Shown: positions 41,887-50,899 of the stretch, piece by piece
Layout of the letters: each line of letters starts with the position of its first letter
Numbering within the stretch: the first letter of the stretch is position 1
DNA from: UBA5009 sp038043185
GTDB taxonomy: Bacteria; Bdellovibrionota; Bdellovibrionia; Bdellovibrionales; Bdellovibrionaceae
Direction of reading: 5' to 3'
Assembly: GCA_038043185.1 (NCBI GenBank)
Contig: JBBTCO010000012.1
Span: forward strand, 45,170-109,169
Length of the DNA stretch: 64,000 bases
Notes under the pieces: generated by a model
Told to the model about the DNA's origin: nothing
Seen by the model: the letters and a program-made list of their open reading frames with translations, nothing else
Database searches by the model: none
Program-made: the position numbers and the translations under genes

Positions 41887-42398
41887 GATTGAATCTCAGC
41901 AAGTTGTTTAATAATTTCCCATTCGTTAAAAAGATCAGCGTATTTTTTTATAAGAGATAAGTCTACATTAGGAACTTGTAAAAGTTTTTGAATATCAGCT
42001 TTGTCCTGCAACTCTCGAGTGGGATCATTTTTATAAGCTTGAATTTTTAAGCCTATGATATCTTCAGCTTTCAAAACGTGTACGCCAAGAGCAGAATTTT
42101 TTATGGCTTGCTTGAGCATTTCAAGACTAAGAGGACGATTTGCTAATAAAATATCTAAAAAACCTGGACCTGAAAACTGCAATACTTCATCAGATTCATG
42201 TTTAAGTGAAAAGCCAGATGAAATAAGAGAGGTTTTAATTAAATTCTTTTTTGCACCATCAGCCAAAAAATCAACATCAGAGGTTGCACGATGTAAGCCG
42301 TAAGTGGCCAAGGCAAACCCCCCAATTAAAGCATGAGAGATATTATTTTTCTCTAAAATATCATGAGCTTGAGTTAAAGTTTTTCGTAAATTTATCAC
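41883..42398 (-). CDS. Nucleotidyltransferase, MNT/AbiEii-like
   Basis: 171 residues. HALIGGFALATYGLHRATSDVDFLAD holds the polymerase-beta GG...DxD motif (GGFALATYG and SDVDFL). LKAEDIIGLKIQAYKNDPTRELQDKADIQKLL is the helical part typical of AbiEii/MNT-type and DUF6036-type nucleotidyltransferases. Such proteins serve in toxin-antitoxin and phage-defence pairs as well as housekeeping. No HEPN or AbiEi partner is present, only the 34-residue downstream frame. Start at 42398; weak ribosome site. Confidence 0.82.
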   Translation of the reverse strand: MINLRKTLTQAHDILEKNNISHALIGGFALATYGLHRATSDVDFLADGAKKNLIKTSLISSGFSLKHESDEVLQFSGPGFLDILLANRPLSLEMLKQAIKNSALGVHVLKAEDIIGLKIQAYKNDPTRELQDKADIQKLLQVPNVDLSLIKKYADLFNEWEIIKQLAEIQS

Positions 42399-42555
42399 CT
42401 ATTTAATATAACACTTGGTCTTGATTTAAAGAACTAAAAATGGACCTAGCTCAAAATTAAGCTTACCTTTGGCTGGTGCTTCTGGCTCAAGGCTTGCGAA
42501 AGACACCCTGCCAAAGTAAAATTTTAATAAGCCGTCAAATACAAGGAGTCTTTAA

Positions 42556-43551
42556 GTGAAATTTATTTTCTTAGTCACAATTTTATCTGTGCTTACAATC
42601 AGCAATTCAGCTTGGTCTTGGGGTGATTTAGGTCACTCGGCGGTGGGTGAAATTGCCGAAAGAAATTTAACTAAAAAAGGAAAAGAATTTGTTCAAAGTA
42701 TCTTGGGTATTGAGCCTTTAGCTCTTGCCGCGACCTGGCCGGATCATGTTCGTGATGATGCCAGATTTAAAGCGTTTACTCCGTATCATTTTTGGGACAT
42801 GCCTGCAGGATTTTCTTCATTTACACAACTTTCAGAGGCGACCCAACGTGAAGAAAAAGATGCGCACACAATTATTGGGCAAGCTCATAAATTATTAGTC
42901 GGTTCTAAATTAAGCAAAAAGCAAAAAATGATTTTAATGCGGTATTTTATTCATGTTGTAGGTGATGTTCATCAGCCCTTACATTTGGGTAATCCCATTG
43001 ATCAAGGCGGCAACCTGTGCAGTGTGAAGCTTAAAGGCGAAACTAAGACAATGAATCTTCACTCGTTTTGGGATACTTATATTGTTGAATCAAGCAAACT
43101 CACTTGGGGAAAAACAGGTTATTTTACCTATAATGATTTAGTGGGAATGATTTTGAAAGATATTCCAGCTCCAAATGAAATCACCGGTACGCCTATAGAG
43201 TGGTATGATGAAACAAGAAAACTTTTATCTGTAGTTTACCCTGATGGTAAAACTCCATTAGCTCCGGAAGAACGTGAGTATTGCCGACGTATTGACCCAA
43301 CAACACGAATGCGAGTCGATGGAAAATATGACGAAAGTAAAATTAAACCTTTGGATGATGAATATATAGCCATGGCACTTCCCATAGTTAAAAAACAAAT
43401 TTTACTTGGTGGATTGCGCTTAGCCAGTATGCTAAATAAAATGGGTGAGCAATACAAAGCTCATGATTATATGGATGAGAAAAAAATCATCGACGGAGTT
43501 TTAATTAAAAACTCTTCTGATCGTACTCCGCAAAGTAAGTCCAAAAAATAG
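42556..43551 (+). CDS. Secreted S1/P1-type zinc nuclease
   Basis: 331 residues; AAGGAG about 8 nt before the start codon. A signal peptide ends near SNSAWS; the mature chain would start at or near WSWGDLGHSAVGEIAERNL, where the Trp and first His are zinc ligands in S1/P1 nucleases. Further ligands: TWPDHVRDD, YHFWDMP, YFIHVVGDVHQPLHLG and NLHSFWDTYIV. It degrades single-stranded nucleic acid outside the cytoplasm, in keeping with other exported hydrolases here. About 50 residues longer than the plant enzymes at the C-terminus. Confidence 0.92.
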   Translation: MKFIFLVTILSVLTISNSAWSWGDLGHSAVGEIAERNLTKKGKEFVQSILGIEPLALAATWPDHVRDDARFKAFTPYHFWDMPAGFSSFTQLSEATQREEKDAHTIIGQAHKLLVGSKLSKKQKMILMRYFIHVVGDVHQPLHLGNPIDQGGNLCSVKLKGETKTMNLHSFWDTYIVESSKLTWGKTGYFTYNDLVGMILKDIPAPNEITGTPIEWYDETRKLLSVVYPDGKTPLAPEEREYCRRIDPTTRMRVDGKYDESKIKPLDDEYIAMALPIVKKQILLGGLRLASMLNKMGEQYKAHDYMDEKKIIDGVLIKNSSDRTPQSKSKK

Positions 43552-43638
43552 GGTAGTTTGGCTTAATTATCGCAATTACAATCTAACAACAGCCTGTTAC
43601 TGGTTCAGATTAATTTGAGGATCAGGAAACTCGCAAAA

Positions 43639-43677
43639 ATTGGCTCACTGTCTAATAATGAGACAGGTGAAGCCAAT
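43639..43677. other. Bulged hairpin upstream of the gene at 43703
   Basis: ATTGGCTCACTGTCT pairs with AGACAGGTGAAGCCAAT around an AATAATG loop, with two single-base bulges. It ends 25 bp before the start codon. There is no T run after it, so it is not a typical terminator of the nuclease gene. It could be a leader structure near the ribosome site. Confidence 0.5.
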
Positions 43678-43702
43678 AAGATCGAATAATTAAGGAGCTT
43701 TT

Positions 43703-44125
43703 ATGCGTTTAGCGATATTGGTTTTAGGAATGATGATTTCGACGACAGCGTGGTCTTTGGATCTTCGTGAAGGGGAGCTTTATCGTGGTAAAATTTTGAT
43801 TGGAAAGCATCCCAATGAAGCCTGTCAGCTTAAAGTTGTAAAAGAAATTATTAGTTCGACAGATCGTTATTTTAGTATTGTCATGTTTAAAAAAAATATC
43901 TACGACGGTCGTGGATTTCAAGCGCGACAATATGATGGATTCCTAACGGGCATAGGAAGTATTTACCATGTTAAAAACTCTGAGGGCAAAGTGACGAGAG
44001 TAAGAAATAAGAAAGAGTCTTTGCATATTAATTTTCAAAAAAATCAATCTTTGGATAGCGCGCTGATTCTAAATGAGGAGAGCCTTATTGTTAACTGCGT
44101 TGGATTAGTCAGAATTGAACCATAA
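43703..44125 (+). CDS. Small exported protein of unknown function
   Basis: 140 residues, AAGGAG 7 nt before the ATG. Signal peptide of about 18 residues (LAILVLGMMISTTAWS). The mature part is basic, beta-rich and has two cysteines (NEACQLK and IVNCVGL) that could pair. No family recognised. Confidence 0.75.
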   Translation: MRLAILVLGMMISTTAWSLDLREGELYRGKILIGKHPNEACQLKVVKEIISSTDRYFSIVMFKKNIYDGRGFQARQYDGFLTGIGSIYHVKNSEGKVTRVRNKKESLHINFQKNQSLDSALILNEESLIVNCVGLVRIEP

Positions 44126-44289
44126 TTTGGACTCATTTTATAGATAAAAGATTTTCGTAATTGTCAAGAGTGGGTCTCAAAATAAGTCACTTAAAAACAA
44201 ATTAAATAGCGTATTTTAAGATATCCAAAATTTCTACAAAAAAACCACAAGTCGTTTAGTTAGCGCTGGATTCGTCCGATAATAATTAT

Positions 44290-45831
44290 ATGGGAACATG
44301 TGATTTCAAGGTAATTATCAAGAACTTTTGTTTGATTTTATTTTGGGGATATATAGTGGGTTGTGGATACAAAGCAACTGATACCCCCATTGAAGATACA
44401 AATACTAATACCGAAGCAGGTTTGAGCCAGTGGACTACTGCAGGATCTGATATTTACTATGATGCAGGCTACGTCGGTATAGGAACGACAAGCCCAGGTT
44501 CTGTCCTTGACATCAATGGAGCTTTTTCACAGCGTGGTATGGCTGCTCCAGCTGTTTCCCCAGCTGGCCAAGGCCGAGTTTATTTTGATTCTACTTCTGG
44601 TAAGTTCAGGGCTTCTGAAAATGGTGGAGCTTATGTTGATATGATCATTGCTGGTGTTGGTTTATCAACATATCAAGTGCAGGTTGCGACTACGGCCAAT
44701 ATCGCTTTAACAGGCAATCAAACTATCGATGGAGTTGCTGTTGTCGATGGCAGTCGTGTTCTAGTCAAAAATCAAACTGCTACACAAGAGAATGGTGTAT
44801 ACATTGTGGCGGCAGGGGCTTGGACGCGAGCGACAGATATGGATACTTGGACCGAAACAATTGGCTACACCGCTAAGGTTAGCCAAGGTACAGCTTGGGC
44901 CGGGATGACATTCTCTTCAATTACCACCGTGGGTGGAACAATTAACACAAATAGTATTACTTGGAATTCAGCAGGTTCAGGTGCTGTAGCAAGTCTCAAT
45001 ACTGCAAGCGGAATAAGTGTATTGAATGCAATCACGACGGGAACTGGCAACACGGCAACTGGAATTTATAGTCTTACTGCGAATACAACCGGAGTCGATA
45101 ATACAGCGTATGGAGTATATAGTCTTATTGCTAATACAACAGGAAGCCACAACACGACAATGGGCCGCTCTTCAATGAATATAAATACAACCGGAAATTA
45201 CAACACGGCAATTGGACGAAGCGCGCTTTCTTCAAATACAACCGGAAACAACAACGTAGCATATGGTCGAAGCGCACTTTTTTCTAATACTGCCAAAAAT
45301 GAAACTACGGCCATAGGCTACAACTCAATGACATATGCCGATAGTACAGCCACAGCCTCTATAACCTACAACACGGCGCTAGGTGCCTACTCTCTACGTG
45401 GAAGTCTTACAGCCTCTAACAATACCGGCATTGGAAATACCGCCGTAGGACATTCGGCATTAGTTGCCATGACTTCAGGCTCAAGCAATATCGGTATTGG
45501 TTATAATGCAGGAAGCGCAGTAACTACTGGAAGCAACAACGTCATCATTGGATCAAATACGGGGGCTTCGATTGCCACAAGTTCAGATAATATTTTAATT
45601 TCTGATGGTGATGGTACTGAACGCATACGTGTGGATTCTGCAGGCAACGTTGGTATCGGTACGACGAGTCCCGATAGTCAGTTTGAAGTAACTGCGGCAG
45701 CTACAGTAGCTCCCGATATTAATTTAACCTCGTATGGCACCAATGCGGCCACAGTTGGCTCCTATATCGGTCGTGCGGCCCGCGGAACAGAAGCAGCCCC
45801 TACGCTATTCAGAACAACGATCGTCTTGTAA
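44290..45831 (+). CDS. Surface lipoprotein with YadA-like repeats, N-terminal part of a frameshifted gene
   Basis: 513 residues before the stop at 45831. An N-terminal hydrophobic segment with lipobox IVGC (Cys about 25) suggests outer-membrane anchoring. A Thr/Asn/Gly-rich stalk follows with YVGIGTTSPGSVLDING-type repeats. From about 45043 to 45290 there are repeats of roughly 22 residues such as NTTGNYNTAIGRSALSS, like YadA head or collagen-like tail-fibre strands. The last residues (EAAPTLFRTTIVL) are out of frame: one base is missing near 45803-45806 relative to a continuing frame that leads into the S74 domain. Without it the protein would be about 740 residues. Confidence 0.8.
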   Translation: MGTCDFKVIIKNFCLILFWGYIVGCGYKATDTPIEDTNTNTEAGLSQWTTAGSDIYYDAGYVGIGTTSPGSVLDINGAFSQRGMAAPAVSPAGQGRVYFDSTSGKFRASENGGAYVDMIIAGVGLSTYQVQVATTANIALTGNQTIDGVAVVDGSRVLVKNQTATQENGVYIVAAGAWTRATDMDTWTETIGYTAKVSQGTAWAGMTFSSITTVGGTINTNSITWNSAGSGAVASLNTASGISVLNAITTGTGNTATGIYSLTANTTGVDNTAYGVYSLIANTTGSHNTTMGRSSMNINTTGNYNTAIGRSALSSNTTGNNNVAYGRSALFSNTAKNETTAIGYNSMTYADSTATASITYNTALGAYSLRGSLTASNNTGIGNTAVGHSALVAMTSGSSNIGIGYNAGSAVTTGSNNVIIGSNTGASIATSSDNILISDGDGTERIRVDSAGNVGIGTTSPDSQFEVTAAATVAPDINLTSYGTNAATVGSYIGRAARGTEAAPTLFRTTIVL

Positions 45832-46511
45832 GCTTTCGGGCACATGGCTACGATGGTACAGGTTGGGCTAGCAGTGCAACGGCTGCCATTGAGATTGATG
45901 CTGCTGAAAACTGGACTTCGTCAGCCCGCGGATCATATATGAAATTTGAGACAACGCCCACTGGCACTACGTCACGTACCGAAAGAATGCGGATAAGTGC
46001 TTCCGGCAACGTCGGGATCGGACTGGCCCCAACAACTTACCAGTTAGAGCTATCTACAGATTCAGCAGCAAAGCCTGGAACAGCCACGTGGACCGTTCCT
46101 TCAGATAGTCGCCTCAAAGATATTAGAGCTCCTTTTTCTCGTGGACTAGCGGCGCTTGAAGAACTTAATCCAATTTATTACAGTTACAAAAAAGACAATG
46201 CGCTGAAATTACCTTCTGATAAAGAATACGTTGGTATCATTGCTCAAGATGCTCAAAAGGCTATTCCAGAAGCTGTTAAAGAAGATGATAAAGGCTATCT
46301 GACGGTGACAACGGATGCAATTATTTGGACTTTATTAAATGCGATCAAAGAACTTTACCATAAGGTCATTGAGCAATTTGCATCTGTGAATCGAGAAATA
46401 GATTTATTGAAAGCTGAGAATCAAAAACTAAAAAATGAAAATAACGAAATCAAAAATTATCTTTGCGCAAAAGACTCTAAAGCGCCATTTTGCTCTTTTA
46501 GCCAAAAATAA
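45807..46511 (+). pseudogene. S74 endosialidase-chaperone C-terminal part, separated by a one-base frameshift
   Basis: In the frame starting CAG AAC AAC GAT the translation reads QNNDRLVSFRAHGYDGTGW and stays open to 46511. It joins the ATG frame at 45939. NVGIGLAPTTYQLELSTDSA precedes the S74 domain: SDSRLKDIRAPFSRGLAALE (catalytic Ser-Lys), YVGIIAQDAQKAIPEAV and a C-terminal coiled coil. S74 domains trimerise tail-spike-like proteins and self-cleave. Probably one gene with the part at 44290, broken by a single missing base or by a sequencing error. The 3' end overlaps pcnB by 55 bp. Confidence 0.75.
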
Positions 46512-47680
46512 AAATCATAGGTCGGTATTGAACCCTCTTGGTAAGCAAAAATTAGACTTAACGGCAAACACTCGTTCGAAAGAAAAGATTTTTTCCGTCG
46601 GTCACCTTTTCGCAGATAAAGATCTTTTCTTAACAAGGATGATTTCAAGTCTAATATTTTAAAAAATAAACTGACTTCCAGTTTAAACATACCCAGCTCA
46701 TCACGGAAAAATTTTGTAAGAACGGGATTTTCACTTATCGCATCAAGATCTGACCCTTGGAACTCAGGCGCCATGGCGTGCAAATAACAAAAGGCAAGAA
46801 TTGAAAAGAGCTCAACTGGCTCGGTCAGTTCACGGCAAGATTTTTTCAGATCAATTAGGGTCTGTTCAAAAATCAAAGCTTTTTCTTTATTTTGGTAAAG
46901 CTGATGAAGGCTAGGTAAAACCGCCTCTAAAATATTCAAATCAAAAAGTTCGCTAAAGACCAAATGAGGTTCCGCTAACTTCATGATTTTTAAATACTCT
47001 TCGCGTCTTCGGGGCAGGGCCGATTTTTTTAATTCTGCGGAACAAGAGGCAGAGGCGGCTCTAAGCTCGTGCTCGAGTGAAAAATTAAGTTTATGGGCTA
47101 AACGAATCGCTCGTAGAATTCGAATCGGATCTTCAATGAATCTTTCGGTGGGATTGCCGATGACTTTAATAATTCTTTTTTCAATATCCTCGAGGCCCGC
47201 ACAATAATCGATCAGATTTTTTTTAATGGGATCATAGAATAATGCATTCAAGGTAAAATCGCGACGTTGTGCATCTTCCTTCGCGGTGCCAAAAAAATTA
47301 TCCCCAGAAACCGCCGGAAGAGTTTTTTCTTCTGCAATAATTACGGATTCAACGTCGGCATTTTCATCGGCGGAAGGTAATTCAATCGGAGCGTTTCGAC
47401 GAAATGTGGCGACTTCATACTGAGTGTTTCCTCGTTTAACCAAAACCAGTCGGAAGCGTCGACCAATGATATAGCTATTGGAAACCTTTCGACGAACTTG
47501 ATCGGGAAGAGCGCTGGTTGCGATATCATAATCTTTTGGATGAATTCCAACCAAAAGATCGCGAACGCAACCGCCAACGAGATAACTTTCATAACCACTT
47601 CTTTGCAATCGATCAACGATCATAAATGCCGTTTGATCGATCCAATCTTGGTGAAGGGTAGGTTTGCTTTGTTTTGACAC
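46457..47680 (-). CDS. pcnB: Poly(A) polymerase / tRNA nucleotidyltransferase family
   Basis: 407 residues from a GTG; no strong ribosome site seen. Class II nucleotidyltransferase head: YLVGGCVRDLLVGIHPKDYD with the DxD carboxylates, RRFRLVLVKRGNTQYEVATF, then RRDFTLNALFYDP and EDPIRILRAIRLAHKLNF. The C-terminal basic tail (RKGDRRKKSF) is modest. Length suggests PcnB more than CCA-adding enzyme, but this cannot be settled from the sequence. Start lies 82 bp from that of the divergent hydrolase. Confidence 0.88.
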   Translation of the reverse strand: MSKQSKPTLHQDWIDQTAFMIVDRLQRSGYESYLVGGCVRDLLVGIHPKDYDIATSALPDQVRRKVSNSYIIGRRFRLVLVKRGNTQYEVATFRRNAPIELPSADENADVESVIIAEEKTLPAVSGDNFFGTAKEDAQRRDFTLNALFYDPIKKNLIDYCAGLEDIEKRIIKVIGNPTERFIEDPIRILRAIRLAHKLNFSLEHELRAASASCSAELKKSALPRRREEYLKIMKLAEPHLVFSELFDLNILEAVLPSLHQLYQNKEKALIFEQTLIDLKKSCRELTEPVELFSILAFCYLHAMAPEFQGSDLDAISENPVLTKFFRDELGMFKLEVSLFFKILDLKSSLLRKDLYLRKGDRRKKSFLSNECLPLSLIFAYQEGSIPTYDFYFWLKEQNGALESFAQR

Positions 47681-47762
47681 TTAGGAAGTGTACCTAATTT
47701 TTTCGACATTTAAAAGTTTCTCGAGCGTGACTTTGAAAAAAGGAACTGGTGAACTTGGACGC

Positions 47763-48596
47763 ATGTCCCATCTTGAACAGTTTCACTACAAACTGACCGG
47801 TCCAGAACAGGGAAGGACCTGGGTTTTTTTGCATGGCCTTATGGGTTATTCAAACAATTGGGCGTCGGTGATCAGAGCCATTGATTCTACAGAAAGATGC
47901 TTAGTTTATGATCAGCGGGGTCATGGGCAATCCTTTAAGCCGAGGCAAGGTTATTCTAGCGAAGATTACGCGAATGACCTTAAAAATATTATCGATGAGC
48001 TGGGTTTTAAGAAAATTATTTTGGTCGGCCATTCGATGGGAGGCCGCAATGCTCTGTGCTTTGCTAGCGCTTACCCTGAAAGAGTCGATAAACTTATCAT
48101 CGAAGATATCGGCCCAGAAGGGGATCCCAATAACTATTTATACTATGAAAACATGCTGGGCTCCATTCCCACTCCTTTCGCTGGGCGAAAACAAGCTCAG
48201 GAGTTTTTTGAACGTCAATTTTCTCAGGTTTTCAGAGTCAAAGAAGACCCAAAAGTCTTGGCGGGTTTTTTAATAGCAAATTTAAAGGAAAACGAAGTGG
48301 GACTTCTGGATTGGAGGTTTTCTTCGAAAGCCATGATCGAATCCGTACGCCAAGGCCGATCTAAAGACTCTTGGGAACTGGTAAAAAAATTAAATGTACC
48401 GACTCTTTGGATTCGCGGCGAAAACTCGACAGAGCTGAGTTCAGAGACTTTTCAAAGAATTCTTAGCACAAATCCAATAATACAAGGCGTTATAATTCCT
48501 AAAGCTGGCCATTGGGTTCATTCGGAAAATAAAGAAGGCTTTGTAGCAGCAATGAAAAGTTTTACAGGCTTTGACATTAAGCAAGGGGCTCAGTAG
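47763..48596 (+). CDS. Alpha/beta hydrolase (YbfF-like esterase)
   Basis: 277 residues from the ATG at 47763; a GTG at 47688 would add 25 unlikely residues. WVFLHGLMGYSNNWASV is the oxyanion loop, ILVGHSMGGRNALCFAS the nucleophile elbow, and PTLWIRGENSTE with PKAGHWVHSENKEGF the Asp and His. No signal peptide. Sequence resembles small cytosolic esterases. Followed after 30 bp by the DEAD-box gene on the same strand. Confidence 0.88.
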   Translation: MSHLEQFHYKLTGPEQGRTWVFLHGLMGYSNNWASVIRAIDSTERCLVYDQRGHGQSFKPRQGYSSEDYANDLKNIIDELGFKKIILVGHSMGGRNALCFASAYPERVDKLIIEDIGPEGDPNNYLYYENMLGSIPTPFAGRKQAQEFFERQFSQVFRVKEDPKVLAGFLIANLKENEVGLLDWRFSSKAMIESVRQGRSKDSWELVKKLNVPTLWIRGENSTELSSETFQRILSTNPIIQGVIIPKAGHWVHSENKEGFVAAMKSFTGFDIKQGAQ

Positions 48597-48626
48597 TTTC
48601 AGGTTTTTCTGATTCAGGAGTTTTTT

Positions 48627-50318
48627 TTGAAGTTTGCCGAGTTAAATTTAGAAGCCTCTCTTTTAAAAAGCATTGAAAATCTTGGTTATAATGAAACAAC
48701 GCCAATTCAGGCTGAAGCTATTCCCCCCATCATTGCCGGAAAAGATGTTGCTGGATTGGCGCAAACAGGAACTGGAAAAACAGCCGCTTTTGTTATTCCA
48801 TTGATTGAAAGAATTTTGTTAGGACAGAAAAATCCTGCTGAATTGCAAGGCGCTGACAAAGAAAAATATGACCAGCGAGCGTTCCGAGATTGGAAAAATA
48901 ATCACTTTGTGATGATTCTTGTTCCGACCCGCGAGTTGGCAGAACAGGTTCAGGAAAACATTCAGAAATTAGCTCAAGATTCAAATTTAAGATCTTTCGC
49001 CATCTATGGCGGTACAGGTTACGATCGGCAAAAGGAAGCCTTACGCAACAGTGTGGAATTTATTGTTGCGACTCCAGGTCGATTAATTGATTTATACAAA
49101 GAAAATTTATTGGATTTAAAACAAGTCCGAGCCGTCGTATTTGATGAAGCCGATCGCATGTTCGACATGGGATTTAAAGATGATATGTGTTATTTGCTTC
49201 AGCGAATTCCGCGTGAGCGTCAGTTTTTGGTGTTCAGTGCGACTTTGAATTTTGATGTACTCAACACCGCCTACCAATTTGGCGCTGATCCAGTTGAATT
49301 CAACATCAGTCGTGATCAAACCAAAGCAGAAAATGTGCGGGACGAAATTTTTCATGTGGGTAATGATGAAAAACCTCAGCATCTGTTTTCAGTTATAAAA
49401 AAATATAAACCTCAACAGGTGATTGTTTTTACAAATTTTAAAATGAATGTGGAAAAAATTGCTCAGTTCTTATCTGAGAACGATCTGCCAGCGATGGCGA
49501 TTTCTAGTTTGATCACGCAAGCGCAAAGAACCAAAGTCATGCAACAATTTAAAGCTGAAAATAATTTGAATATTTTAGTTGCGACAGACGTAGCTGCTCG
49601 GGGCTTGGATATCAAAGGTGTTGATCTGGTCATCAACTATGAGTTGCCGATGGATTGTGAATCTTACGTGCATCGAATTGGCCGAACTGGTCGCGCTGGG
49701 GCTGAAGGCCGTGCTTTTAGTTTGGTCTCGGAAAAAGACATTGATTCACTTTACAGGATTGAAGAGTATTTGAAACATAAGCTGGTCATTGGTTATCTTG
49801 AGAACCAGGATTTATTAACTGAATTTAGACCATTTCCTCGTAGTGATTATTACGCCAGACGTCCCTCTGGTCCTCCTCAGGGTGAGAGGGGAAGAGGCGA
49901 GCGCAGACCGGAAAGACCACGGCGATCGGCACCGAATGCTAACAGTGGCGGCGGTGGACGAGAGCAAGGTGGCCGAGAACAAAAAAGTCACCAGGGCAAT
50001 GGCAGACATCATCCAGATCGGCCTCAATCTGGCGGAGCGGGAGCAGCAAGACCAACTCCTTCAGGCCGGGCGGCCCATGCCGGAAAATCGGGCCATTCAG
50101 GTCACGGGCGTCCTTCCCACGCTGCAAAAACAGCTGGTTCAGGTACGCACGCTCAAACTGGAAAACCTTCCCATGCTCATAAAGATCATCCTCGCGCAAA
50201 ACCCGCAGCTGGCGGCGCCCGTCGCACACAGTTTAAAAGACAAGCTCCAGTTGTAAAGAAACAAACTTCCGTTAAACAAAAAGTTGTAGGATTTTTAAAG
50301 AATCTGATTGGGAAATAA
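48627..50318 (+). CDS. rhlE: DEAD-box RNA helicase with long basic tail
   Basis: 563 residues. The TTG start has AGGAG 8 nt upstream. Helicase motifs: Q motif TTPIQAEAIPPIIAG, I GLAQTGTGKTAAF, Ia PTRELAEQ, II VFDEADRMFDMGF (DEAD), III SATL, and VI HRIGRTGRAG. The C-terminal 150 residues (about 410-563) are a repetitive, Gly/Arg/His/Lys-rich tail (RGRGERRPERPRRSA..., HAKTAGSGTHAQ) that likely binds RNA or is disordered. Base composition in this tail is more GC-rich than its neighbours. RhlE-type is the closest group by head; the symbol is by similarity only. Confidence 0.9.
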   Translation: MKFAELNLEASLLKSIENLGYNETTPIQAEAIPPIIAGKDVAGLAQTGTGKTAAFVIPLIERILLGQKNPAELQGADKEKYDQRAFRDWKNNHFVMILVPTRELAEQVQENIQKLAQDSNLRSFAIYGGTGYDRQKEALRNSVEFIVATPGRLIDLYKENLLDLKQVRAVVFDEADRMFDMGFKDDMCYLLQRIPRERQFLVFSATLNFDVLNTAYQFGADPVEFNISRDQTKAENVRDEIFHVGNDEKPQHLFSVIKKYKPQQVIVFTNFKMNVEKIAQFLSENDLPAMAISSLITQAQRTKVMQQFKAENNLNILVATDVAARGLDIKGVDLVINYELPMDCESYVHRIGRTGRAGAEGRAFSLVSEKDIDSLYRIEEYLKHKLVIGYLENQDLLTEFRPFPRSDYYARRPSGPPQGERGRGERRPERPRRSAPNANSGGGGREQGGREQKSHQGNGRHHPDRPQSGGAGAARPTPSGRAAHAGKSGHSGHGRPSHAAKTAGSGTHAQTGKPSHAHKDHPRAKPAAGGARRTQFKRQAPVVKKQTSVKQKVVGFLKNLIGK

Positions 50319-50359
50319 GCACGCCGACTTAGGACACGCCCTAGTGTTGGAAAAAATCT

Positions 50360-50899
50360 TCACAGCCAATTAAAATTATTCATCAGTTGATTGCACTGAA
50401 CCAGAGTTTTTTTGAAATTACTGATTTGATCAGAGCAGGTCATGATTACAATCTTTGACCCTTTTTGCATGATTAATTGGCGCAATTGGTGGTTCTTATT
50501 TTTTTGATACAAATCCACAAGTAGAGCGTTGCCACCACCCATTTTTAAAGGCCGTGTGCCTAAAATTTCAAAACCAAATTGGGGATATTCTCGCATCCAT
50601 TTTTTTGCATAGTTTTCTAAATTTTGTTGCGAAGAAATTTGATCTATACGTAAAGACAACTGCGCTTGATTGGAAAAAGATTTTTCTTTGGCTTTATATT
50701 TGTAACTTTGAAAAATCGATTTGTTGCTCTCGGGATCGAGGATCCAATCTGTTCCCGTCGATTTTAAAGAAAAGCCATGAGGTTGAAAAAATAAACCAAA
50801 AGAAGGGTCAGTTAAAACTGAGGAACTTGTTACGGGAAAGGGAGCGGCCAGTGCCAGCAGACTTAAACTTAAAAAAAAGCCAATTAAGACAAGCTTCAT
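50360..50899 (-). CDS. Small exported protein of unknown function
   Basis: 179 residues with a signal peptide (LVLIGFFLSLSLLALAAP, cut near AAP). The mature part has a beta-rich look (FGLFFQPHGFSLKSTGTDWI..., KMGGGNALLVDLYQKNK...SKIVIMTCSD) reminiscent of small periplasmic PsbP-like proteins. It contains two Cys in IMTCSD and VQCNQL. Its ATG overlaps the lipoprotein part of the mutY fusion by 4 bp, so both are expressed together. Confidence 0.75.
   Translation of the reverse strand: MKLVLIGFFLSLSLLALAAPFPVTSSSVLTDPSFGLFFQPHGFSLKSTGTDWILDPESNKSIFQSYKYKAKEKSFSNQAQLSLRIDQISSQQNLENYAKKWMREYPQFGFEILGTRPLKMGGGNALLVDLYQKNKNHQLRQLIMQKGSKIVIMTCSDQISNFKKTLVQCNQLMNNFNWL

Noticed and set aside
41883..42398. 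Complete AbiE-type defence system
   Set aside because: Only a nucleotidyltransferase is present; there is no AbiEi antitoxin-like gene, so the system name is not justified.
49843..50256. A 137-residue frame overlapping the helicase tail
   Set aside because: It is in another frame of a low-complexity tail, without a ribosome site, and has no recognisable domain.
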